From Candidatus Sumerlaeota bacterium (GTDB lineage: Bacteria > Sumerlaeota > Sumerlaeia > UBA8349), in NCBI GenBank assembly GCA_003501375.1, contig DNPO01000357.1:1505-7905 (forward strand): a stretch of 6,401 nt of DNA. The letters are read 5' to 3'. The notes beneath the pieces are model-generated. The model ran no database searches and had not been told where the DNA came from. It worked only from the letters and a program-made list of their open reading frames with translations. This document shows, piece after piece, positions 1-5,318 of the stretch; position 1 is the first letter of the stretch; the number at the start of each line of letters is the position of its first letter. The translations under genes and the position numbers were made by a program.

Positions 1-104
1 TCCGGGTGCATTCCAAACAGGGATTGCAGCAGGCGGCGGTAGCGACTGGAGCCGTAGCGCCGATCATAAAGTTTCCAGACATTTTCAAAAAGGATGCGTT
101 CCAT
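1..104 (-). CDS. ABC-transporter ATP-binding protein, Wzt-like (N-terminal fragment)
   Basis: This is the first 34 codons of a gene that leaves the window at its left edge. It reads leftwards from an ATG at 104-102, three bases after the permease stop and in the same frame. The peptide begins MERILFENVWKLYDRRYGSS and continues with an Arg/Leu-rich stretch (RYRRLLQSLFGM). This is the usual opening of nucleotide-binding subunits that pair with ABC-2 polysaccharide permeases: a first beta strand (ILFENVWKLY), then a basic segment before the core 'wALkdVsFev' strand, which would lie just outside. The Walker motifs are not in the window. The family hydrolyses ATP on the cytoplasmic face to drive export of lipid-linked O-antigen, capsule or teichoic-acid-like glycans. 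The near-zero spacing suggests co-transcription and translational coupling with the permease. No clear Shine-Dalgarno is seen. The identification rests on a short peptide plus context. Confidence 0.72.
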   Translation of the reverse strand, partial: MERILFENVWKLYDRRYGSSRYRRLLQSLFGMHP

Positions 105-107
105 GCG

Positions 108-1067
108 TTACACCACGTCGGCGAAGAATCGTTCTTCATGTTTGAAGAACGAGTAACCCGCGAGGAAAATAAAGACCGAAACTGCTGCTGCGAAGAGCAC
201 GTGGTGCTCCCATGGAAAATGGCCGGAAATCAAGGCCATTTGAATGCCATCCAGCAAGCCGGTAACTGGATTGAAGATAATCAAGGTGGATGCGCGTCCG
301 CCTGCGATGGCGCGCAGGGGGTAGAGTACCGGTGTCATAAAGAGCCAGAGAAAAACAGCAAGGTTGATAAGATGCGCGACGTCGCGGAAATATACCTGAA
401 GCGTGGCTGCGATAAAAACAAGCCCATTGATAAACAAGAGCAAAAGCACCATTAAAACTGGTACCCACAACCAGTTTGCGTGTGGGTAGAAATGGTAGTC
501 ACCTGCAAATTGCGTGGCCAGATTTGGTGAAAACTTCGCCAGGAAATGGGTACAATTCGTTCCCACTGCTGCGACGAATACATACATGAGGAAGGCGACA
601 AACCAATCCACCAGGTTCATTAGCACGGATGCGATGGGCAATACTTCGCGGGGGAAATACACTTTGGTTACCAGGTCCATATTGCTTACCAGGGCGGTGG
701 AGCCATTGGTGATGGAACGGCTAAACAGATTCCAAAACGTGAGCATGCACAGGGTGTAGAGTGCCATGGGGCACGGATAAACCATGCGACCACTGATGCC
801 CGTGCGTGACAGCATGTACGAGAAGACGAAAGTCATGGCAGCGGGCGTAAGCAAGGCCCACCCTACACCCAGCATGGATTGTTTGTAACGTCCGCGAATG
901 CCGCGCAGCGTCAGGGCGTATAGTAGATAGCGGTCGTTCCAGAGTTTGCCGAAGTTTCTGGCAAAGTGGAGATCGAAAATGAAAAAGGCGCGCAGCAACG
1001 CGGGCAGGCGCGATTGACTTTCGTGAACCGATAATTCAAGGATGGGGGAGTTATCTGCATCTCTCAT
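108..1067 (-). CDS. ABC-2 type polysaccharide export permease, Wzm-like
   Basis: Integral inner-membrane subunit of a glycan ABC exporter (O-antigen, capsule or similar). I use the ATG at 1067-1065, giving 319 residues; a TTG at 1103 would add 12 residues and neither start has a good ribosome site. Family hallmarks are visible. An amphipathic interface segment (residues about 46-62, RYLLYALTLRGIRGRYKQS) precedes LGVGWALLTP, which opens the first membrane helix. LVTKVYFPREVLP (132-144) lies before the third, and YFRDVAHLINLAVFLWLFMTPVLYP (226-250) is the classical ABC2_membrane signature. FNPVTGLLDGIQ (265-276) precedes a last hydrophobic helix near 288-305, and the protein ends in a charged tail (KHEERFFADVV). 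Six membrane segments fit the fold. The N-terminal cytoplasmic part (about 45 residues) and the loop between helices 3 and 4 (about 169-199) look longer than usual. The ATPase partner follows at once. The transported glycan cannot be inferred. Confidence 0.9.
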   Translation of the reverse strand: MRDADNSPILELSVHESQSRLPALLRAFFIFDLHFARNFGKLWNDRYLLYALTLRGIRGRYKQSMLGVGWALLTPAAMTFVFSYMLSRTGISGRMVYPCPMALYTLCMLTFWNLFSRSITNGSTALVSNMDLVTKVYFPREVLPIASVLMNLVDWFVAFLMYVFVAAVGTNCTHFLAKFSPNLATQFAGDYHFYPHANWLWVPVLMVLLLLFINGLVFIAATLQVYFRDVAHLINLAVFLWLFMTPVLYPLRAIAGGRASTLIIFNPVTGLLDGIQMALISGHFPWEHHVLFAAAVSVFIFLAGYSFFKHEERFFADVV

Positions 1068-1247
1068 GGGGAGGATATTACCTGCCTTAGGTTCAGAAGG
1101 CAAGCAGGAAGGCGCTGTTTGTGCAGAATATCCGTTTTTTTGTTTTGTCGGAAAAATGACAAATACGAAAAAATCGAGGCATATCCTTTAGAAGTCAATA
1201 TTTGTCGTCGGTATGCGATCTGCCTACAACCACTGCACATCAAAGCG

Positions 1248-1297
1248 TTGAAATTTTGACAATGTATGTAGGGAGGGTTGGGAAAATTTGAAATTTT
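1248..1297. repeat. 10-bp direct repeat TTGAAATTTT, two copies 40 bp apart
   Basis: TTGAAATTTT occurs at 1248-1257 and again at 1288-1297, exactly 40 bases from start to start, close to four helical turns. The second copy is part of a dyad with arms AAAATTT (1283-1289) and AAATTTT (1291-1297) around a central G. A related GGGAAATTTGAC is at 1430-1441. Same-face spacing is typical of protein-binding sites, but the AT-rich background makes chance similarity possible. Confidence 0.4.
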
Positions 1298-1368
1298 TGC
1301 CCCGGGAAGCACATTTTTTCTCCATTTCTACCCGATTTTATCGATTTTTATTCTTCTGCCGGGTAGGA

Positions 1369-1380
1369 AAGAAATTTCTT
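1369..1380. promoter_or_regulatory. Perfect 12-bp dyad AAGAAATTTCTT
   Basis: AAGAAATTTCTT reads the same on both strands. It is flanked by further imperfect symmetry: TGCC at 1357-1360 against GGCA at 1386-1389. There is no T-run after it on either strand, so it is not an intrinsic terminator. It could be an operator for the divergent genes. Function is inferred only from symmetry and location. Confidence 0.3.
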
Positions 1381-1509
1381 CCCTTGGCAAAAAAATGACG
1401 GAAAGTTTTTCCTCATTCGCGGAAAAATAGGGAAATTTGACTATGCGCTCATGGCAATTCATAAGTTTTTGAGGGGTGTCTGTTAAAATATTTTTATTTT
1501 TATCTCTTT

Positions 1510-1525
1510 TAAAATGATCATTTTA
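1510..1525. promoter_or_regulatory. Perfect 16-bp palindrome, candidate enhancer-binding site for the flagellin promoter
   Basis: TAAAATGATCATTTTA is a perfect 16-base palindrome. Its centre lies about 96 bases upstream of the start predicted from the sigma-54 element at 1588-1603. Sigma-54 promoters need an AAA+ activator bound upstream, commonly 80-150 bases away, as a dimer on a dyad. Position and symmetry both fit. The binding protein cannot be named: flagellar activators such as FlrC, FleQ or FlbD are candidates by analogy only. Confidence 0.45.
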
Positions 1526-1587
1526 CATGTTTTTTTCTTTCCTGTTTTTGCTTGAAAAGTTCGTGCTTCTTTAGGCGTGCCATGTTT

Positions 1588-1603
1588 TGGCACCCTCCTT
1601 GCT
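1588..1603 (+). promoter_or_regulatory. Sigma-54 (RpoN) -24/-12 promoter of the flagellin gene
   Basis: TGGCACCCTCCTTGCT matches the RpoN consensus TGGCACG-N4-TTGCW, with only the base after GGCAC differing. The invariant GG (1589-1590) and GC (1601-1602) are separated by exactly 10 bases, as required. Transcription would start near 1613-1614, leaving a leader of about 170 bases before the flagellin ATG. Sigma-54 control of flagellins is known in Caulobacter, Vibrio and Campylobacter. I saw no sigma-28 element (TAAA-N15-GCCGATAA) upstream of the gene. Confidence 0.8.
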
Positions 1604-1613
1604 TTCTTCAGAG

Positions 1614-1783
1614 ACAGCCGGAAAAAGTCTGACAGAGGTCGGATCCCGGTAAGGCGACAATCGCCGACACTTCAATCCAGTATGGCCGAGGCGGTGGGGT
1701 GCCCCGGTTACATATTGCCGGTCTCTTGATCTCTCGGAACTAGCGCACGAAGCGCGACGGGCAAACACACGGAGGGTACGATC
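1614..1783 (+). promoter_or_regulatory. Long structured 5' leader of the flagellin mRNA
   Basis: The predicted untranslated leader is far more GC-rich than the upstream DNA and can fold into a three-way junction. The closing stem pairs GATC-CCGGTAA (1642-1652) with TTGCCGG (1715-1721) and GATC (1728-1731) around a six-base bulge. Hairpin two is GGCGA/TCGCC with a CAA loop (1653-1665). Hairpin three is 1683-1710, with CCG/CGG and GGC/GCC pairs. A small GCGC hairpin follows (1743-1755), and then the ribosome site GGAGGG (1771-1776), seven bases before ATG. The site sits in ACACGGAGGG, and other GGA triplets occur at 1620, 1641 and 1736, reminiscent of CsrA-binding leaders of flagellins. I compared it by eye with the c-di-GMP-I riboswitch and found no match beyond GGGCAAAC. 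The folding is hand-drawn and not energy-tested. Confidence 0.45.
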
Positions 1784-3205
1784 ATGTCAATGGTTATTAA
1801 CACCAACATCGCGAGTATTAATGGGCAACGGAATGTCAACACTTCTTCTAAAGCGTTGAACAAGTCCTTGGAACGGCTGTCATCTGGGTTGAAGATTAAC
1901 AGTGCGAGCGATGATGCCGCTGGTCTTGCAATTTCCACCGGATTGCAATCTCAAATTAAGGGTGTTGATCAAGCCGCCTCTAACTGCAGTGATGGTATTA
2001 GTTTGATATCCACCGCTGACGGTTCAATGGATACGTACACCAGCATTTTGCAACGTTTGCGTGAATTGGCGGTTGAGGCTTCCAGTGACGTGATGTCGGC
2101 AGATGACCGTTCGGACTTGGATTTGGAAGTTCAGCAGCAGATTAAGGAATTGAATCGTATTGCGACAACGATGGACTTCAACGGCGCCCCGCTGTTTGAT
2201 GGCTCGTTTGTTGGCAAAAGCATACAAGCGGGATATGATGCGGGACAAACCGTTGATATTTCCATTAGTGACTTGCGTACAAAAACTATTGGTGGTGTCG
2301 CCCAGTGCATCGGTACCTATAGTGATCCTACCACGGCCTTGACTGATGGTGGCATCACCATCAATGGTGTTGAGATTCCTGCATCCACTTCGAAGGATAC
2401 GGGCGACAAAATTAATGCGATCAACTCGGTTTATTCTGAGACCGGTGTTAATGCTCGCGAGGAATCTGCACAGGTTGTGGGGATCACTGCAGTTCTGAAT
2501 GGTAGTATGGATGTTAGCACCAATTACATTAAGATCAATGGTTACACTATTCCAGCTTCTGATACGATTGCAGTTGCTGATGACGATAGTACAGGAACTT
2601 TGCGTGCAGCTATCAACGAAATCAGCGATAAAACAGGGGTGGAAGCAACACTTAACGCCTCGAACGAACTGGTACTGACTTCGACGAATTCCTCGGAAGA
2701 ATTTACCGTGAGTTATGGCGGGACGGGTAATACCACCTCTGGTATCCTCAATGACGGTGTGACTGCTGTGGATACGGACGTGAGTATTGGCGGGCGTGTT
2801 CGGTTATATAGCGATTCGCCTTATACCGTTGCTGGCACGGAAGTCGGATTGATTGGGGCGACGGTAGGAACTTATGGCATTGATGATAATTCTTCTATTG
2901 ATAATGTGGATGTGTTGACTTATGACCATGCGCAGGAAACCATTGTGATGGTGGACAATGCGTTGCGCCAGGTGACCAAGTCGCGTGCGGAATTGGGCGC
3001 TATCAGCAATCGACTGGATAATACGGTTTCCAATTTGGAAATTGCGTCAGAAAACTTGACCGCAGCCAATTCGCAAATTGTGGACGCGGACTTTGCATCG
3101 GAAACGGCAAACATGACGCGTGCACAGATTTTGCAGCAATCTGGTGTTGCGGTGCTGGCTCAGGCAAATGCGTCGAAACAGTACGTTTTGCAACTTCTTC
3201 AGTAG
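1784..3205 (+). CDS. fliC: Flagellin, filament structural subunit
   Basis: Structural protein of the flagellar filament, exported by the flagellar type III apparatus; 473 residues. The conserved N-terminal D0/D1 region (1 to about 165) opens with MSMVINTNIASINGQRN and contains LERLSSGLKINSASDDAAGL (29-48), QRLRELAVEAS (90-100) and MDFNGAPLFDG (130-140). The C-terminal D1/D0 region (about 375-473) contains SQIVDADFASETANMTRAQI (430-449) and ends QYVLQLLQ. The middle carries two flagellin-IN-like repeats, ITINGVEIPAS (191-201) and IKINGYTIPAS (249-259), each followed by a short helix (NAINSVYSETGV; AAINEISDKTGV). Start: ATG at 1784 lies seven bases after GGAGGG; a second ATG at 1790 is less well placed. 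It is read alone between a sigma-54 promoter and a strong terminator, with no other flagellar gene in view. Residues 90-97 match the TLR5-recognised QRVRELAV of Salmonella except for one conservative change. Cysteines 68 and 175 are unusual. The symbol denotes the family; paralogues may exist elsewhere. Confidence 0.97.
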   Translation: MSMVINTNIASINGQRNVNTSSKALNKSLERLSSGLKINSASDDAAGLAISTGLQSQIKGVDQAASNCSDGISLISTADGSMDTYTSILQRLRELAVEASSDVMSADDRSDLDLEVQQQIKELNRIATTMDFNGAPLFDGSFVGKSIQAGYDAGQTVDISISDLRTKTIGGVAQCIGTYSDPTTALTDGGITINGVEIPASTSKDTGDKINAINSVYSETGVNAREESAQVVGITAVLNGSMDVSTNYIKINGYTIPASDTIAVADDDSTGTLRAAINEISDKTGVEATLNASNELVLTSTNSSEEFTVSYGGTGNTTSGILNDGVTAVDTDVSIGGRVRLYSDSPYTVAGTEVGLIGATVGTYGIDDNSSIDNVDVLTYDHAQETIVMVDNALRQVTKSRAELGAISNRLDNTVSNLEIASENLTAANSQIVDADFASETANMTRAQILQQSGVAVLAQANASKQYVLQLLQ

Positions 3206-3252
3206 TTTTTGCTCCACTGTTTTTCACGCTTTCCGTCTGGCAGCCGGAGAAT

Positions 3253-3294
3253 ACGGGGGAATTTCGAACACATCGAGATTCCCCCGTTTCGTTT
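3253..3294 (+). terminator. Intrinsic terminator of the flagellin gene
   Basis: ACGGGGGAAT (3253-3262) pairs perfectly with ATTCCCCCGT (3278-3287). The stem continues inward with a U-G pair and TCG/CGA to a seven-base loop (3267-3273), 14 pairs in all, and is followed by TTTCGTTTT. It lies about 50 bases after the flagellin stop and would separate this single-gene unit from the yacL-ispD operon. Confidence 0.88.
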
Positions 3295-3344
3295 TGATGA
3301 GCGAATGGGCTGGATGTCTGTCATATCGTTTTTTTTGTTGATTA

Positions 3345-3403
3345 CGCCCTGTTGATATTAACAAACCAATCTTGAATTCTCGGGGATTGGAAAAAACAGG
3401 GTG
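3345..3403 (+). repeat. Nested inverted repeat upstream of yacL
   Basis: The outer arms are CGCCCTGTT (3345-3353) and AACAGGGTG (3395-3403), nine pairs including one G-U. Inside them CCAATC (3366-3371) pairs with GATTGG (3385-3390), enclosing a 13-base loop with GAATTC. This makes one long interrupted hairpin of 59 bases. No T-run follows the outer arm, so it is not a standard terminator. It lies upstream of the proposed yacL promoter, so it may be a DNA-level site or mRNA structure from a more distal promoter. Confidence 0.4.
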
Positions 3404-3455
3404 TTTAGGAAAACGGTTGCTTTTTCACCGTGATTCTTGGATAGTTTCCCTGTAG

Positions 3456-3484
3456 TTGCTTGGGTTTGCCGTGCTTTTTATAAA
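3456..3484 (+). promoter_or_regulatory. Candidate sigma-70 promoter for the yacL-ispD operon
   Basis: TTGCTT (3456-3461), a 17-base spacer and TATAAA (3479-3484). The -10 matches five of six consensus bases with ideal spacing; the -35 matches only TTG. A start near 3491 gives a leader of about 36 bases, with GGAG at 3514-3517 in front of the yacL ATG. Confidence 0.45.
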
Positions 3485-3526
3485 GCGGATGCAACTCTTG
3501 CAAGAATCCGTCTGGAGACACTCCAC

Positions 3527-4591
3527 ATGTTCCGCCCCATTGTCGTTGCTCGTATATTCTTTCTCGCTCTCGCTGCCGCATGCGGTTATTGGGTATCGTA
3601 TAAGGATGGAGATGGCATTAATACCGCTATTATAGCGGTGGCACTTTCTTGCATGGTGATACTGTTCGAATACAGTTTGCGCACGCTTTCCTCCAAACGT
3701 ATTTTACTCGCTTCGCTCGGGTTGCTTTACGGTTTGGTTATTTCAACTTTGCTTTACCGTACCGTGCCTGCCAACATCATGCCGACCAGCACCACGCAGA
3801 TCGTTTTTAATTTTGTTTTTGGCTACCTCGGTTTGATCATTGCTCTCAAGCATGCCGATCAGATTAATCTGGGCGGTTTCCGCTTCATGTTCCCCGGTGG
3901 TGAGTCCGCCCTGCCGCCGCGGATTTTGGATACCAGCGTCATTATTGATGGTCGCGTTCAAAATATGATCACGTCGGGTTTTATGCCGGGGCATATTCTG
4001 GTGCCGACTTTTGTGATTGATGAATTGCAACTCCTGGCAGATAGCGCGGATCAGTTTCGTCGTGCCAAGGGGCGGCGCGGTCTTAATATTTTGGAGTCGC
4101 TCCAGAATCAGTCCACCCAATTGGAAGTGGTGGAAAAGGATTATCCCGCCTATCGTGAAGTGGATCGTAAACTGATCGAACTGGCCAAAGAAATCAAGGG
4201 GCAGGTCATTACCAACGACTATAATTTGCAGAAGGTTGCTTCGTTGCATCGCGTGTTGGTGTACAACATCAACGAACTTGCTGATATGTTGAAGCCTTCT
4301 GTATTTGTGGGTGAAATTTTCAAGATTTTGGTCGTGCGCGAAGGCAAGGAAATTAGTCAGGGCGTTGGGTACTTGCAAGATGGCACGATGGTAGTAATTG
4401 ACGATGGGCGCGCACATCAGGGATCGGAAATCGAAATTGTGGTGACAAGCGTTTTGCAGACCAATACGGGCCGTATGGTTTTTGCTCGTCCCGCTGCGGG
4501 AACAACCGACATGGCTTCGTCTCATTTGGCTCCCCCGCCCATTTCCACCACTGCCAACACCAACAAGCCCGTTACCGCAGGGCGTTCCTGA
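3527..4591 (+). CDS. yacL: YacL-like membrane-anchored PIN/TRAM domain protein
   Basis: Predicted inner-membrane protein with a cytoplasmic PIN nuclease-fold domain and a C-terminal TRAM domain, 354 residues. I chose the ATG at 3527 because GGAG lies at 3514-3517; an upstream in-frame TTG (3437) would add 30 residues unlike the family. Four membrane helices are visible at about 5-24, 31-50, 58-79 and 90-108. The PIN domain (about 132-255) has LDTSVIIDGRV (D135, D141), VIDELQLLADS (D165/E166), VDRKLIELA (D213) and ITNDYNL (D231), so the acidic metal-binding set is complete. The TRAM part (about 258-320) contains GEIFKILVVREGKEISQGVG and DDGRAHQGSEIEIVVTSVLQ. The tail after 321 is low-complexity Pro/Thr/Ser. 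PIN domains are usually RNases, but the biological role of YacL proteins is not firmly established. It is the first gene of the operon, 28 bases ahead of ispD, an arrangement also seen in Bacillus (yacL-ispD). Confidence 0.88.
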   Translation: MFRPIVVARIFFLALAAACGYWVSYKDGDGINTAIIAVALSCMVILFEYSLRTLSSKRILLASLGLLYGLVISTLLYRTVPANIMPTSTTQIVFNFVFGYLGLIIALKHADQINLGGFRFMFPGGESALPPRILDTSVIIDGRVQNMITSGFMPGHILVPTFVIDELQLLADSADQFRRAKGRRGLNILESLQNQSTQLEVVEKDYPAYREVDRKLIELAKEIKGQVITNDYNLQKVASLHRVLVYNINELADMLKPSVFVGEIFKILVVREGKEISQGVGYLQDGTMVVIDDGRAHQGSEIEIVVTSVLQTNTGRMVFARPAAGTTDMASSHLAPPPISTTANTNKPVTAGRS

Positions 4592-4619
4592 GACTTCTCG
4601 CATAAATGAACGGCTTTTT

Positions 4620-5318
4620 ATGCTTCCTTCCAAGCCTCTTTCTCTCGCTGTGATCATTGCCGCTGCAGGCAGTGGAAAGCGCTTGCCCGGTTCTGTGCCG
4701 AAGCAGTGGCGTTTGCTGGGCGGTATTCCTCTCCTTGCGCATTCCTTCCGTTTTTTTGACGCTTTCCCTGGAGTTCAACAATTTGCTATTGCGTTGGACG
4801 CTCAAACGCTTGCGATGTCGGAGCGTACCGGTTTTTTGGTATCGGCGCATGGGGTAAACGTGCGCTTGGTAGAAGGGGGAGGGGAGCGTCAGGAATCCGT
4901 TTGGAAAGCGCTTGAGACGCTTGATCCCGCACCGGATATTGTGTTGATTCACGATGCCGCCCGTCCTTTTCCTCCTGTTGATGGCGTTCAGTTGGCCATT
5001 GAGATGGCTGTTCGTGAGGGGGGGGCTATTCTGGCCCGTCCTGTTACCGAAACAATCAAGCGCGTTAATGGGAATGGGCTGATTATTGAGACGCTCGACC
5101 GAAGCGTTTTACGTGCAGCGCAAACTCCGCAGGTTTTTCAGTATGGCGCACTTATGCGGGCGTATGAAAAGTTTGTTGGGCAATTGGCGCAGTTTACGGA
5201 TGATGCGGTTATCTTTGAGGCCGCCGGGGGCAAAGTGCTCGTGGTTAATGGTTCGGAAAACAATTTTAAAGTAACGCATCCCGAGGATTTTGAACGGGCG
5301 GAGAACCTTCTGAAATGA
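4620..5318 (+). CDS. ispD: 2-C-methyl-D-erythritol 4-phosphate cytidylyltransferase
   Basis: Catalyses CTP + 2-C-methyl-D-erythritol 4-phosphate to CDP-methylerythritol and pyrophosphate, the third step of the non-mevalonate (MEP) isoprenoid pathway; cytosolic. With the ATG at 4620 it has 232 residues, the normal size. Seen are the nucleotide-binding loop VIIAAAGSGKRLPGSVPKQ (11-29, with R21 and K28 at the catalytic positions), GGGERQESV (86-94), HDAARP (111-116), PVTETIKRV (141-149), DRSVLRAAQTPQVF (160-173), FTDDA (192-196) and NNFKVTHPED (214-223, K217). The active-site set looks complete. The frame stays open upstream to 4482, inside yacL, but that part is Pro-rich and unlike the family. 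No good Shine-Dalgarno precedes 4620, so reading through from yacL or re-initiation may matter. The next gene overlaps it by 4 bases. Confidence 0.97.
   Translation: MLPSKPLSLAVIIAAAGSGKRLPGSVPKQWRLLGGIPLLAHSFRFFDAFPGVQQFAIALDAQTLAMSERTGFLVSAHGVNVRLVEGGGERQESVWKALETLDPAPDIVLIHDAARPFPPVDGVQLAIEMAVREGGAILARPVTETIKRVNGNGLIIETLDRSVLRAAQTPQVFQYGALMRAYEKFVGQLAQFTDDAVIFEAAGGKVLVVNGSENNFKVTHPEDFERAENLLK

Larger units (their letters stand above)
1104..1587. other. AT-rich divergent intergenic region, no gene found
   Basis: About 480 bases between the permease and the flagellin promoter, rich in A and T runs. No open frame looks like a protein: the one longer minus-strand frame (about 80 codons) has no family resemblance and no convincing start. 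The stretch contains a 10-base direct repeat at 1248 and 1288, a perfect 12-base dyad at 1369-1380 and a perfect 16-base palindrome at 1510-1525, listed separately. I found no convincing sigma-70 promoter for the permease on the minus strand. A TTGACT at 1173-1200 on that strand has the right distance to only a poor -10. The region is the natural place for regulatory sites of both divergent units. Confidence 0.6.

Noticed and set aside
6..455. Plus-strand open frame of 149 codons opposite the permease
   Set aside because: It lies wholly antisense to the permease and the ATPase start, has a Cys/Gln/Lys-rich composition with no domain, and no ribosome site.
1064..1312. Minus-strand frame of 82 codons upstream of the permease
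   Set aside because: It overlaps the permease start in another frame, has no recognisable domain and covers AT-rich DNA with regulatory-looking repeats.
1357..1389. Hairpin around the dyad at 1369 as a transcription terminator
   Set aside because: Pairing is interrupted and no T-run follows it on either strand.
1437..1465. Sigma-70-like TTGACT-N17-CATAAG on the plus strand
   Set aside because: Nine of twelve bases match, but this is easily met by chance in such AT-rich DNA. It would give a flagellin leader of over 300 bases while a far better sigma-54 element lies downstream.
1743..1786. Cyclic di-GMP-I riboswitch in front of flagellin
   Set aside because: GGGCAAAC at 1760 recalls the conserved core, but the other conserved segments are missing and the aptamer would have to run into the coding sequence.
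3413..3431. Small ACGGT/ACCGT hairpin before yacL
   Set aside because: Only five pairs with a nine-base loop; expected by chance and without a clear role.
3743..4657. Minus-strand open frame of 304 codons opposite yacL
   Set aside because: It is a shadow of the clearly identified PIN/TRAM gene; its His/Asn-rich translation has no family features.
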